A DNA stretch of 64,000 bases from Methylobacterium sp. NEAU K (lineage in GTDB: Bacteria; Pseudomonadota; Alphaproteobacteria; Rhizobiales; Beijerinckiaceae): assembly GCF_030700285.1 (NCBI RefSeq), contig NZ_JAUYZJ010000013.1, forward strand, positions 62,001 to 126,000, given 5' to 3'. A program made the translations under genes and the position numbers. Shown here one piece after another: positions 8,746-17,836 of the stretch (the stretch's first letter is position 1; the number at the start of each line of letters is the position of its first letter). Below the pieces are notes generated by a model. The model was not told the origin of the DNA. It made no database searches and saw nothing but the letters and a program-made list of their open reading frames with translations.

Positions 8746-9255
8746 ATGGCACGTCCCCTAGCCCGCCCGACTCCCGATCCAACGAAGCCCGGCGAGGAGA
8801 GCGTCTGGGACTATCCGCGGCCGCCCCGTCTGGAGCGGGTGAAGGAACGGCTGCGGGTGGTGCTCGGCGGCGTGGAGATCGCCCGGACGAGCGACGGCTA
8901 CCGCGTGCTGGAGACGACCCATCCACCGACCTATTACCTGCCGCCCGGCGACGTGACCGCCGGCGTGCTCTCGAACCCGCGGCGCGGCGGCATCTGCGAG
9001 TGGAAGGGGCAGGCTGTGCTGTTCGACGTGCGCGGCGGCGACCGGCTGGCACCGAGCGCCGCCTGGTCCTACCCCGAGCCGACGGCGGATTTCGGCAAGA
9101 TCGCCGGCTATGTCGCGTTCTACGCCCTGCCGATGGATGCCTGCTTCGTCGGCGAGGCCCTGGTCACGCCCCAGCCCGGGACCTTCTACGGCGGCTGGAT
9201 CACCCCCGGGATCGTCGGCCCGTTCAAGGGCGCCCCCGGCACGATGGGTTGGTGA
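8746..9255 (+). CDS. DUF427 domain protein
   Basis: A 169-residue cytosolic protein of the DUF427 family. The signature run is visible: 'VLETTHPPTYYLPPGDV' followed by 'CEWKGQAVLFDV' and 'AAWSYPEP'. The biochemical role of the family is unknown. The C-terminus beyond the core ends 'GGWITPGIVGPFKGAPGTMGW', a tail found in longer DUF427 members. Divergent from otsB, with the shared promoter in 8628-8745. The ATG at 8746 has only a weak GAG upstream. Confidence 0.85.
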   Translation: MARPLARPTPDPTKPGEESVWDYPRPPRLERVKERLRVVLGGVEIARTSDGYRVLETTHPPTYYLPPGDVTAGVLSNPRRGGICEWKGQAVLFDVRGGDRLAPSAAWSYPEPTADFGKIAGYVAFYALPMDACFVGEALVTPQPGTFYGGWITPGIVGPFKGAPGTMGW

Positions 9256-9400
9256 TTGTCTCGTCCGCTCGCCGGAGGCGCGCCCGAACGCGTCACCGTT
9301 GCGCTTTCCATTTGAAGGCGCTCTCTGCCGAACTGCTCTCCACTCCGGCCGAGAGCGCCCCATCGATCCTGTCCGGGCCCGCGGCCGCGAAGGAGACGTC

Positions 9401-10624
9401 ATGAGCGCACTGACCGAGATCGACCCGGAGGGCGCCGGGCTCAGCCCGGACCGGCTCGCGCGGATCGAGCCGTGGATGGACCGGCTGGTCGCGGACGGCC
9501 GGCTCGCAGGCCTGTCCGTCACGGTGGCGCGCCGGGGCCGCGTGGCCTTCGCCCGTGCCTGCGGTCGAGCCGACCTCGCCCGCGGGACGCCGTTCACCCT
9601 CGACACGGTGACGCGGATCTATTCGATGACCAAGCCGCTCACCTCGGTGGCGGTGATGCAGCTCTACGAGCAGGGCCTGTTCCAGCTCGACGACCCGGTC
9701 GCCCGTGTCCTGCCGGAATTCGCAGAGATGCGCGTCGCCGTGGGCGGCAACCGGGCGAAGATCGAGACCGAGCCGGCGCGCCGGCCGATCACGGTGCGCG
9801 ACCTGCTCACTCACACGGCGGGCCTGACCTACGGCTTCATGGAGGCGACGCTCGTCGACGCGCAGTACCGCGAACACGGCGTCGACTTCCTGGCCCGCGA
9901 GGGCAGCCTCGCCGATATGACGGCCCGTGTCGCCGCGCTGCCGCTGCTCGCACAGCCCGGCAGCGCCTGGAACTACAGTGTCGCCACCGACGTGCTCGGC
10001 CAGTACGTTGCCGCCCTCAGCGGCCGGCCCTTCGATGACTACCTCCGGGACGAAGTCATCGGCCCGCTCGGCATGGTCGATACCGATTTTTACGTCCGCC
10101 CCGATCTGATGCCGCGCTTCTGCGCGACCTACGCGTATGACCGCGACCGCCGGCTCAGGCTGTTCGACGACACGGTGGAAACCGCCTTCGCGCGGCCGCC
10201 GGCGATCGCCTCGGGCGGTGGCGGCCTCGTCTCCACGGCAGCCGACTACCAGCGCTTCTGCCGGATGATCCTCAATCGCGGCACACTCGACGGCGCGCGG
10301 CTCCTCGGCGGCAAGACCGTCGCGCTGATGCTGGCGAACCATCTGCCGGGAGATCTTGCGGCGATGGGTACGCCGCGGTTCGCCGAGACCTCCTATACCG
10401 GGATCGGCTTCGGCCTCGGCTTCTCGGTGATGCTCGACCCGGCCCGGGCTCAGATCCTCGGCACGCCCGGCGAGGTCGCCTGGGGCGGCCTGGCCTCGAC
10501 CGCCTTCTGGATCGACCCGGCCGAGGACCTCTCGGTCGTGCTGATGACGCAGCTCGTGCCGTCCTCGGCGCTGCCGATCCGGCGGGAGCTGCGGGTCCTG
10601 ACCTACGCGGCGCTCGACGACTGA
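9401..10624 (+). CDS. Serine hydrolase of the beta-lactamase / esterase EstB family
   Basis: A 407-residue class C beta-lactamase-like hydrolase. The active-site SxxK is 'IYSMTKPLTS' near residue 76 and the tyrosine motif is 'WNYSVATDVLG'. A third element lies in 'PGEVAWGGLASTAFWIDP', where W-G-G replaces the KTG triad, as in esterases of this group. No signal peptide is visible, so it is probably a cytosolic esterase or peptidase and not a resistance enzyme. The ATG at 9401 is preceded by AAGGAGA; the frame runs upstream without meaning. It ends 91 bp from the convergent DUF2147 gene. Confidence 0.85.
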   Translation: MSALTEIDPEGAGLSPDRLARIEPWMDRLVADGRLAGLSVTVARRGRVAFARACGRADLARGTPFTLDTVTRIYSMTKPLTSVAVMQLYEQGLFQLDDPVARVLPEFAEMRVAVGGNRAKIETEPARRPITVRDLLTHTAGLTYGFMEATLVDAQYREHGVDFLAREGSLADMTARVAALPLLAQPGSAWNYSVATDVLGQYVAALSGRPFDDYLRDEVIGPLGMVDTDFYVRPDLMPRFCATYAYDRDRRLRLFDDTVETAFARPPAIASGGGGLVSTAADYQRFCRMILNRGTLDGARLLGGKTVALMLANHLPGDLAAMGTPRFAETSYTGIGFGLGFSVMLDPARAQILGTPGEVAWGGLASTAFWIDPAEDLSVVLMTQLVPSSALPIRRELRVLTYAALDD

Positions 10625-10715
10625 GCGCTCGCCGCGGAAGCGTATCCTCCCGGCAGGGCCCCGAGCCCCGCCCGATGGCAACGCCACCGGGCCGTGCGCT
10701 AAGCGCCGACGCGGC

Positions 10716-11333
10716 TCATTGCGGAGCGGGCGCCTCGGGAGCCGCGGGCTTCGGGGCCGACTTCGCGCCCGTCTTGGCGGTCGGCTTGGGCGCGGAAGCG
10801 GTGACGAATTCGGGGTCGCTGTGCGGACCGTTCGGGCCGTTGGTCGGGCCGGCGAGCTGGCCGGGGGCGAGGTCGGTGACCTTGGTCCAGGTCTGCGACT
10901 TGCACAGGAAGGCGATCAGGCAACCCCGCACCGTCAGCTCGCCGGGGGCGTCAGTCCAGATCGTGACGTCGTAGGACTTGCCGTCCTCGGAATTGTAGAT
11001 CTTGCCCTCGTAATGGGCGTCGGCATTCGGCTTCAGGCCCATGATGAGCTGGTGGCCGAGCGAGGGGCGCGTCTGCTTCTTCGGGTCGGGGTTCTTGAAG
11101 TCGACCCGCGGCTCTCCCTTGTCGCTGAGCGGGACCTTCAGCCAGACCACGTAGCCGCACAGCCGGTCATTGGCGGCACCGCATTTCTCAAGGCGCACGC
11201 GGGCACGGCCGTCCTCGGTCAGGTAGGTTCCGCTGGGGTCGGCCGGAGTCGCGGCGCGCGCCGGGGCTGCGACCGTGGCGAGTGCCAGGAACGCGAGCGG
11301 CGCCACCCGGCGGCCGGTCGAAAAAAACGTCAT
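10716..11333 (-). CDS. Secreted DUF2147 protein
   Basis: A 205-residue exported protein. A signal peptide of about 30 residues (RRVAPLAFLALATVAAPARA) is followed by the DUF2147 core: 'GTYLTEDGRARVRLEKCG', 'LCGYVVWL', 'GHQLIMGLKP' and 'GKIYNSEDGKSYDV'. Two Cys pairs may form disulfides. The last 45 residues are a Pro/Ala/Lys-rich tail (KPTAKTGAKSAPKPAAPEAP) that is probably disordered. The ATG at 11331-11333 has AGGAG upstream. The family is lipocalin-like, periplasmic and of unknown ligand. Confidence 0.85.
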   Translation of the reverse strand: MTFFSTGRRVAPLAFLALATVAAPARAATPADPSGTYLTEDGRARVRLEKCGAANDRLCGYVVWLKVPLSDKGEPRVDFKNPDPKKQTRPSLGHQLIMGLKPNADAHYEGKIYNSEDGKSYDVTIWTDAPGELTVRGCLIAFLCKSQTWTKVTDLAPGQLAGPTNGPNGPHSDPEFVTASAPKPTAKTGAKSAPKPAAPEAPAPQ

Positions 11334-11567
11334 ACTCGAACTCCTATGCCTCGCGAAGCTCTGATGGAGATGAGACAGCCCGCCGTCGCGTCGCCGCTCC
11401 GGCGCGCGGAAAGCCCCGTGTCCTCGCGTCATCGCGCGCTCGCCGGGCCGAGAACCGGGCGGCTTGCGCATCCTGCCCGCCCTCTCTCGCGCGAAGTTGT
11501 CCGCATCATGACGGCGCAGCCTAGGGCTGAAGCTTCGCGGGGCGTCGTCGCGTGACGTGCGGGGGCT

Positions 11568-12098
11568 TCAGACGCGCGACGGGGGTGCGTTCCAGGCGGC
11601 GCCGAGGGGGCGCTGCATCAGGGTCACGTCGAGCCAGCGACCGTGCTTGTGTCCGACACCCACCAGGGTGCCGACCCGGTCGAAGCCGAGGCTCGCATGC
11701 AGCGCGATCGAGGCGAGGGAGCCGCTGTCGGCGATGACGGCGACCATCGACCGGCAATCGATCCGCTCGCTCGCCTCGATCAGCGCCGCGAGCAGGGTCC
11801 GGCCGACGCCGCTGCCCCTGGATCCACGCGAGACGTAGATCGAGTCCTCCACGGTGGAGCGGTAAGCGGCGCGCTGGTGATAGGGACCGGCATACGCGTA
11901 GCCGGCGACCGTGCCGTCCTTGACGGCAACCAGATAGGGGAAGCCACCGGCGCGCAGGACCGCGAAGCGGCGAGCCATCTCCTCCAGCGTCGGCGGCTCC
12001 GTCTCGAAGCTGGCCGTGCCGGTGCTGACGGCATCTCCGTAGATGAAGGTGACGGCCGGGATATCGTCCTCGGTCGCCGGGCGGATCGTGTGAGTCAC
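11568..12098 (-). CDS. GNAT acetyltransferase, phosphinothricin N-acetyltransferase-like
   Basis: A 176-residue N-acetyltransferase using acetyl-CoA. The order of motifs matches the PAT/Bar/YncA group: 'IRPATEDDIPAVTFIY', 'TASFETEPPTLEEM', 'YAYAGPYHQRAAYRSTVEDSIYV', the acetyl-CoA loop 'RGSGVGRTLLAAL', and 'HASLGFDRVGTLVGVGHKHGRWLDV'. Members acetylate phosphinothricin, methionine sulfoximine or sulfone-like toxic amino acids. The start is inferred as GTG at 12096-12098 (VTHTIRP), since the frame upstream of it is not protein-like; no ATG is close in frame. Confidence 0.85.
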   Translation of the reverse strand: MTHTIRPATEDDIPAVTFIYGDAVSTGTASFETEPPTLEEMARRFAVLRAGGFPYLVAVKDGTVAGYAYAGPYHQRAAYRSTVEDSIYVSRGSRGSGVGRTLLAALIEASERIDCRSMVAVIADSGSLASIALHASLGFDRVGTLVGVGHKHGRWLDVTLMQRPLGAAWNAPPSRV

Positions 12099-12304
12099 GT
12101 CGGTAGCATACGGGCGCTCGGACCCCAGCGGCAACGCCCGATCACCCGGTCCCGCCTGCTTCGCCGAAGCGCCGACCCTGCGGCCGCGACGATGCCGCCC
12201 GATCACAGGGCCGAACGGCGGCGCGGACAGGTCGCGCCGCTGTCCTACGTGGGATCGGCGTCAGAGACGACCCCACCTTCCGAGCGGCGCGGTGCGCCGT
12301 GCGA

Positions 12305-12514
12305 TCACTCGGCAGCGGTCATCTCGGCCGTGAAGTGACCGCACCAGTCCTTCGAGGCGACCACCGGCCACAGGCCCTTGGATTGCGGCGCCGGCTGGCT
12401 GACCGGCGGATTGAAACGACAGAGGCCCTCGTCGCCCTGCGTCTGGGCGCCGTTGAGCTTGTGATCTTCGAAGAAGCGGCAGCTCTCACAAGCGGCATTC
12501 GCGGAACCGGCCAT
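12305..12514 (-). CDS. Small cysteine-rich conserved protein
   Basis: A 69-residue protein with four Cys arranged as CxxC near the N-terminus (CESC, residues 9-12), one in 'GLCRFNPP' and one in 'DWCGHF'. The spacing and the aromatic-rich context (CRFF, LWPVV) suggest a small metal- or Fe-S-binding fold or a structural zinc site. I do not recognise a named family. The ATG at 12512-12514 begins just before the first Cys pair. It stands alone on the minus strand. Confidence 0.65.
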   Translation of the reverse strand: MAGSANAACESCRFFEDHKLNGAQTQGDEGLCRFNPPVSQPAPQSKGLWPVVASKDWCGHFTAEMTAAE

Positions 12515-12778
12515 CGTATCGCTCCATGATCGTCGCCGGAGCGAGAGCCAGATCTCGGATCGCTCGCCGACAGTTCTTAATTAGAACAACTCAAATGAAG
12601 GGTCAAGAATACGGGCCCGTCGGGTGCAGGATGGTCGACCACGGGCCGGAGGGAGCGGCCGCCCTCGAAACGCGACGAAGCCGAACCCCCGGGTGGGGAT
12701 CCGGCTTCGCGGATCACGGCGGAACCCGTCAGATCGCCGCGATGGCGATCCCGGCGCTCGGGTCGGATGGGGCCCCGA

Positions 12779-12979
12779 TCAGCCCTGCTTATCCTTCTTG
12801 TTGGCGTTGTGGTGGCCGACCGCGCAGCCTGCGGCGGCGCCCATCTTTCCGTGACCCGCCATGTGCCCGGCGACGCCGCCGACGACCGCCCCCTTGAGGC
12901 AGCCCTTCGCCTCGGCGGGCGCGCCGCCCAGGAGGGCGCCGATCATCAGGGTCGAGGCGAGTGCGATCCGATAGGTCAT
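12779..12979 (-). CDS. Small secreted glycine-zipper-like protein
   Basis: A 66-residue protein with a clear signal peptide (MTYRIALASTLMIGALLGG, cleavage near AEAKG). The mature part is GAVVGGVAGHMAGHGKMGAAAGCAVGHHNANKKD in composition: alternating Gly/Ala with His, as in glycine-zipper outer-membrane or periplasmic proteins. Two Cys remain after cleavage. The ATG at 12977-12979 has a good AGGAG 8 nt upstream (12990 region), which decides this start against the longer open frame. No family name can be given. Confidence 0.65.
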   Translation of the reverse strand: MTYRIALASTLMIGALLGGAPAEAKGCLKGAVVGGVAGHMAGHGKMGAAAGCAVGHHNANKKDKQG

Positions 12980-13211
12980 CGAGTGTTCTCCTGATTTGTC
13001 CTTCGAAACGGCGCCGCGGGCCGACTCGTTCCGCCGGACCCGTCGGGAACGGACGGTCGCGTCGTCAGCCTTGGTCGTCGCCGCGAAGCCGAAAGACGCG
13101 TTTGCGAGGCCTGCGCAGAGCGGCCGGGCGGGATGGACAGCGGTTCGGCGCACGCGAGCGCGTTGCACCGCCGCTTCCCGAAAGCCGGCCGCCCCTTTTC
13201 GGAGTGATGCT

Positions 13212-14315
13212 CTAGCGCGCGAGCCCCATGACGAGACGGAGCAGGTCCGATTGGCGCGTCGCGCCCGTCTTGGCGAAGATCGCCTTCAGCTGCGAGCGCG
13301 CCGTGGCGGCGGTGATCGCGAAACGGTTCGCCGCCTCGGCGAGGGTGGTGCCGCCGGACAGGGCCTGGGCGAGACGCGCTTCCGCGGGCGTCAGTCGGAA
13401 GGCTGCCTGGAGGATGGATGCGGCAGGAAGAGGCGCCGCACCGGGGACGCTGGCGACCAGCAGCGTGCTCCCCCCCGCGAAGAGCCCGCGGCTCGGACCG
13501 ACCAGCGGGACGACGTGGATGGCGATCGGCGGCGCATCCCGGCGCGCCACGACGACCGCGGAGATCGGGGGCCGCCCACAGGGGCGCGTCAAAACTTCCA
13601 GCTGCCGCGCGGCCTCCGCTTCCTCGGCGACGAGGCGCCCGCCAGAGAGCTTCAGGTCGGGACCGAGCAGCGCGCCGAACGCCTCGTTCCAGCACAGCGA
13701 ACGGCCCTCGGAATCCAGAACCATGGCGGCGCGCTCAATGAGGTCGAAGGCTTGTGACAGGCCGGCGAGCCGGGCCTTCTCGACCATCGCGGTGAGGAGC
13801 CCCGCGCGTCGGAGGAGCGGCGACAGGGTGGCGAGGCGCTCCTGCTCGTGCGGCTCGTACGGGCCCTGCGCCACAGTCCTCTGCAGGGACAGGCACCAGA
13901 GCCGCCCCTTCACCTCGAAGCCGATCCCGGCAAACCAGCGCAGGCCGCGGGAAGCCAGCAAGTCCTGATAGTAGGGCAGCCGCTTGATCTCCTCGAGCGT
14001 GGTGAAGTCCTGGTCGACCGCGATGCCGCGCGTGCGCATCATCGGTAGGCCGCGGAGGCGGTGATCGTCGCGGTGCCACCCTTCGTCGAAGTATCGGCGC
14101 GACGCCGGCGCGAGTGAGGCCGTCGCGAGCGCGTCCAGCGCCGTATGGTCACTGCGCAGGAGCAGGGCGCCCTCACTGCCGGCCGCCTGCGACACACGCT
14201 CCATCAGATCCGGCCAGCGCTCGGGGTCGATCACCGCTTCTTCCAGGTCCTCCCGGAAGGTGGCCTCCAGATCGTCCCGCAGCCGGGGGACGGAATCGCG
14301 GTTCAGGCCCAGCAT
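13212..14315 (-). CDS. LuxR-type helix-turn-helix transcriptional regulator
   Basis: A 367-residue regulator. The C-terminal 60 residues form a LuxR HTH: 'FRLTPAEARLAQALSGG' begins it, then 'TLAEAANRFAITAATARSQLKAIFAKTG' holds the turn and recognition helix, ending with 'TRQSDLLRLV'. The long N-terminal part ('LLRSDHTALDAL', 'WFAGIGFEVKGRLWCLSLQR') looks like a PAS/GAF-like sensory region. The signal is unknown. I start at ATG 14313-14315 (MLGLNRD); an in-frame ATG 35 codons upstream lies in AT-rich intergenic DNA. Divergent from the amino acid lyase gene, which it may control. Confidence 0.8.
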   Translation of the reverse strand: MLGLNRDSVPRLRDDLEATFREDLEEAVIDPERWPDLMERVSQAAGSEGALLLRSDHTALDALATASLAPASRRYFDEGWHRDDHRLRGLPMMRTRGIAVDQDFTTLEEIKRLPYYQDLLASRGLRWFAGIGFEVKGRLWCLSLQRTVAQGPYEPHEQERLATLSPLLRRAGLLTAMVEKARLAGLSQAFDLIERAAMVLDSEGRSLCWNEAFGALLGPDLKLSGGRLVAEEAEAARQLEVLTRPCGRPPISAVVVARRDAPPIAIHVVPLVGPSRGLFAGGSTLLVASVPGAAPLPAASILQAAFRLTPAEARLAQALSGGTTLAEAANRFAITAATARSQLKAIFAKTGATRQSDLLRLVMGLAR

Positions 14316-14615
14316 GACGCACGGCCCCGGGGCGGCGGATGGCGGCGATCCATGCTGAGGCACCTTTAGAACAACAGAGTATCTCGGATATATTACGTTA
14401 TAAATTTTTATACTGAACATAAGACTAAAGCAAGCGTCTCCGACGTATTTTGATATAGATTAGATTCCCCTCAAACAAGATTGCTCAACCGGCCCCGGTC
14501 CGAGCGCTCAAAAACGACTTGACGCGCGGGGGCCGGCCGGCCTCAGCCTTTCCGGACGGCGGCCCGGTTCATGCTGCGCCTGCCGGGACAGGATGACGCG
14601 ACGGGGACGCCACCG
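14316..14615. promoter_or_regulatory. AT-rich divergent promoter region, luxR-type gene / amino acid lyase
   Basis: The stretch from about 14365 to 14480 is strikingly AT-rich for this genome, with runs such as GGATATATTACGTTATAAA and TTTTTATACTGAAC. It separates the regulator (minus) from the lyase (plus) and must hold both promoters. Several -10-like hexamers are possible, so I do not fix one. No clear palindrome is seen. Confidence 0.5.
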
Positions 14616-16253
14616 ATGATGACCACGACGATCGACGGCCATTCCCTCACCGCCTCGGCCGTGCTGGCCGTCGCTCGGCCGGACCGCACGGGCGCCCGCG
14701 CCAGGGCGGCGCTGGGGGAGGAAGCGCGAGCCGCGCTGACGGATACGCGGGCCTATATCGACGCGCATTTCATGCACGACGATGCACCGCTGATGTACTC
14801 GTTCAACACCGGCGTTGGCCTGTTCAAGGACCAGCGCGTCCGCATGGACGAGATGGAGGCTTACCAGCGGCTGACCGTCTACGCGCACGCCACCGGCATC
14901 GGCGAGCCGTTCGACGCCGAGGCGGTCCGAGCCACGATGCTCCTGCGCGCCAACGCTTTCGCGTCGAACTATTCCGGACCCCGGGTGGCGGTGGTGGACC
15001 GCCTGCTGGACTGCCTCAATGCCGGCATCGTGCCGGTCATCCCCCAAAAGGGCTCGGTCGGCGCTTCGGGCGACCTCGCGCCCCTGGCCTATCTGGCGGC
15101 CGCGATCTGCGGCTTCGACGAGGCCGAGGCGTTCCATGACGGGCGCCGGATGCCGGCCCGGGCCGCCCTGGAAGCGGCGGGTCTCGCGACGGACTTTCCC
15201 CTGGAGGCCAAGGATGCCTCGGCGCTGATCAACGGCTCCACCGTCTCGCTCGCACTGGGCGTGATCGCCCTGGAGGATATGAAGCGCGTGCTCAAGCACG
15301 CCGAGGTGGCGCTGGCCCTGACGCTGGAATGCCTGCGGGCCGAGAAGGCGGCGTTCGATCCTCGCGTCCACCGTGCGCGCCCCCACAAGGGCCAGGCGGC
15401 CACCGCCCGCAACGTGCTGAGGCTGCTCGGTGATTCCGAGCGCTGCACCCCGGAGGCGCGGGAAACCCTGTTCCCGGACGAGGCCCGGGCACCCGGGGCG
15501 GCACCGCCGCCTCGGGTGCAGGACGTGTATTCCCTGCGCTGCGCGCCGCAGGTGCACGGGCCCGTGCGCGAGGCCCTGGCCTATATCGACGGCATCATCG
15601 GCACCGAGATCAACGCGGCCACCGACAACCCGCTGATCGTCCCCGAGGCGGCGGGGGAGCGCTACGTCTGCATCTCGGCGGGCCATTTCCACGGCGCCTA
15701 CGTGGCCCAGGCGATGGACCTTCTGGCGATCACCGCCACCGATCTCGGCTCGATCAGCGAACGGCGGCTCGCTCGCCTCATCGACCCGACCCTCAGCTAT
15801 GGGCTGCCGCGCAACCTGCTGGCCGGCAAGAAGGGGCTGAACACCGGCTACGCCACGGTGCAGTGCTCGATGTCGGCCCTCGTGATGGAGAACCGCACCC
15901 TGTCGATGCCCGGCTCGGTCGATTCCATCCCCGGCAAGTCCAACGCCGAGGACCATGTGTCGAATTCGACGTGGTGCGCCCGCAAGGCCCGCACGGTGGT
16001 GGAGAACGTCGAGACGATCGTGGCCGGCGAGATCCTGATGGCGGCGCAGGCCCTCTCCCTGGTGGAATCCGTGGCGCGTGAGCACCCGCTCGGCGCCGGC
16101 ACCCGGGCGGCCCTCGAGGCGGTGCGCGCCGTCATTCCCCCGGCCCTGTCGGGGGACCGTTGGTACCACACCGAGATCGCCGCTTCCGTCGCCCTGGTGC
16201 GGTCCGGGGCGATCCTGGAGGCAGTCGAAGCGGCGGTCGGGCCCCTGGAATAG
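14616..16253 (+). CDS. HAL/PAL-family aromatic amino acid lyase
   Basis: A 545-residue lyase that removes ammonia from an aromatic amino acid. The self-made MIO electrophile forms from Ala150-Ser151-Gly152 in 'GSVGASGDLAPLAYL'. The catalytic Tyr lies in 'YSFNTGVGLF', and 'INGSTVSLAL' and 'SLRCAPQVHGP' are conserved. The pocket pair aligned with the Ser-His of histidine lyases reads Ala90-His91 (VYAHATG): His is kept, which favours histidine or a related substrate over phenylalanine, where Phe-Leu is usual. No hut genes are near. Start could instead be ATG 14571, adding 15 residues. The following MFS gene is convergent. Confidence 0.85.
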   Translation: MMTTTIDGHSLTASAVLAVARPDRTGARARAALGEEARAALTDTRAYIDAHFMHDDAPLMYSFNTGVGLFKDQRVRMDEMEAYQRLTVYAHATGIGEPFDAEAVRATMLLRANAFASNYSGPRVAVVDRLLDCLNAGIVPVIPQKGSVGASGDLAPLAYLAAAICGFDEAEAFHDGRRMPARAALEAAGLATDFPLEAKDASALINGSTVSLALGVIALEDMKRVLKHAEVALALTLECLRAEKAAFDPRVHRARPHKGQAATARNVLRLLGDSERCTPEARETLFPDEARAPGAAPPPRVQDVYSLRCAPQVHGPVREALAYIDGIIGTEINAATDNPLIVPEAAGERYVCISAGHFHGAYVAQAMDLLAITATDLGSISERRLARLIDPTLSYGLPRNLLAGKKGLNTGYATVQCSMSALVMENRTLSMPGSVDSIPGKSNAEDHVSNSTWCARKARTVVENVETIVAGEILMAAQALSLVESVAREHPLGAGTRAALEAVRAVIPPALSGDRWYHTEIAASVALVRSGAILEAVEAAVGPLE

Positions 16254-16305
16254 GTGGCAGGACCGGCTTGCCCGCGCCAATCCCGGATCGGCGGGGCGGG
16301 TGCGG

Positions 16306-17619
16306 TCACGCGGCCGCGGTGAGGCTGCCGACGACGTGGTCCGCCTGCGCCTCGGCGGCGATCGGCTCCTGGATCAACGTCCAGTATCCGATCGCCGCCA
16401 CCAGAGCGATCACCGCGCCCGTGATGAAGGCCATCGAGAAGTGGCCCGTCCCGCCGACGATGAAGCCGGTCACGGTCGGAGCCAGGGCGCCGCCTATGTA
16501 GCCGCCGAAATTCTGCATGGCGCCGAGCGAGGCGGTGCAGTTGGCCGGCGCCGCCACCGAGGCCATGGCCCAGGCGGCCGAAGAGCTGATGTAGACCAGG
16601 AACAGCGACGCCGAGATGCACGCCATCGCCAGGGTGTCGCTCGGCGTCAGGGCGGCAACCACGGTGAACGCCGCGGTGGCCAGCAGGGCCGACACCATCG
16701 GGATCTTGCGGCTGCGGATCGGATCGACGCCGCGCCGGACCAGCAGGTCGACCACACGGCCGCCCAGGATCCCGCCCAGCACCCCGAAGGCGAAGGGGAT
16801 CGCGCCGATGATCCCGGTTTTCTGCAGGGTGAAGTGCCGCTCGATCTCGAGGTAGCTCGGCAGCCACGCGGTGTAGAGCCAAGTCATGTAGATGCAGCCG
16901 AAATAGCCGACGATCATGCCCCAGCTGGTGCGGTAGCGGTACAGCCGCTTCCACGCGCTCCAGGTGACGCGCCGGTCCGCTTCGGGGGCGTCGCCCTCCT
17001 CCAGGAAGGCGCGCTCCGCCGGGGTGAGGTTCACCTCGGGCGGGTTGCGGAACACCAGGTAGACGATGCCGGCGAGCGCCAGCCCCGCCGCGCCCATGAT
17101 GACGAACATCGCCCGCCAGCCGAGGCCCACCATCAGCGCGGTGAGCAGCGGCAGGGCCAGGAAGGTGCCGAGGGAGGACGCGCAGTTCCAGATCCCCGTG
17201 GCGGTGCCGCGCTGGCGGATGTTGAACCAGTCGCGCGAGACCCGGGCGCAGGTCGGGAAGTGGGGCGCCTCGCCGAGGCCGAGCACGATGCGTGCCCCCA
17301 CGAACTGCCAGAACGAGGTCACGGCACCGCCCAGCATCTGGCCCAGCGACCAGCAGCTCAGTCCGATGGTGAGCGTCAGGCGCGGCCCGAGCCGGTCGGC
17401 GATCGCGCCGGCCGGAAGCTGTGCGAAGGCGTAGGCCCACAGGAAGGCCGAGAGCAGCAGCCCCATATCGGGGATCGAGAGGCCGAGATCCTGCCGGATC
17501 AGCGGGCTGGCGACCGCCAGGGTTGCGCGGTCGACGTAGTTGACCACCCCGGTCGTGACCAGCAGGACGAGTGAGATCGTCTGAACGCGCCTCACGCGCA
17601 GCGAAGCGGCCGTGGCCAT
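16306..17619 (-). CDS. MFS transporter, anion:cation symporter type
   Basis: A 437-residue, twelve-helix inner-membrane carrier. 'NYVDRATLAVASPLI' in TM1 and 'AGAIADRLGPR' in the loop after TM2 are typical of the ACS group (hexuronate, galactonate, tartrate, phthalate and allantoate carriers). 'GLGEAPHFPTCARVSRDWF' is the conserved TM4 region of the same group. The substrate is therefore likely an organic anion. Start ATG 17617-17619 has a strong AGGGGGG ribosome site; the open frame upstream is ignored. Convergent with the lyase gene, 52 bp apart. Confidence 0.87.
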   Translation of the reverse strand: MATAASLRVRRVQTISLVLLVTTGVVNYVDRATLAVASPLIRQDLGLSIPDMGLLLSAFLWAYAFAQLPAGAIADRLGPRLTLTIGLSCWSLGQMLGGAVTSFWQFVGARIVLGLGEAPHFPTCARVSRDWFNIRQRGTATGIWNCASSLGTFLALPLLTALMVGLGWRAMFVIMGAAGLALAGIVYLVFRNPPEVNLTPAERAFLEEGDAPEADRRVTWSAWKRLYRYRTSWGMIVGYFGCIYMTWLYTAWLPSYLEIERHFTLQKTGIIGAIPFAFGVLGGILGGRVVDLLVRRGVDPIRSRKIPMVSALLATAAFTVVAALTPSDTLAMACISASLFLVYISSSAAWAMASVAAPANCTASLGAMQNFGGYIGGALAPTVTGFIVGGTGHFSMAFITGAVIALVAAIGYWTLIQEPIAAEAQADHVVGSLTAAA

Positions 17620-17836
17620 CTTGTCCCCCCTGGCAGACGGGCACCTGTCCGGCGCTCCGGGTCCGACCGGCCGTTTGCCGACTCGGGACGTCCCGAAGGC
17701 ATTCTGCACCGAATGCGACCGGGAGGAAGATTGCGGAGCCCGGCGACGCCGGTCGGCGGCAACCCCGTCACCCCTCGCCTCGCGCCGCACGGCGTCGTAG
17801 ACCCCCCGGATCCGTCACCGTTCGAGACCGCCCCGC

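Noticed and set aside
9401..10624. Beta-lactam resistance gene
   Set aside because: SxxK and the Tyr motif are shared with esterases; the KTG triad is replaced by WGG and no signal peptide is visible.
14616..16253. Naming the lyase hutH
   Set aside because: The pocket pair is Ala-His and no hut genes are near, so histidine specificity is not secure.
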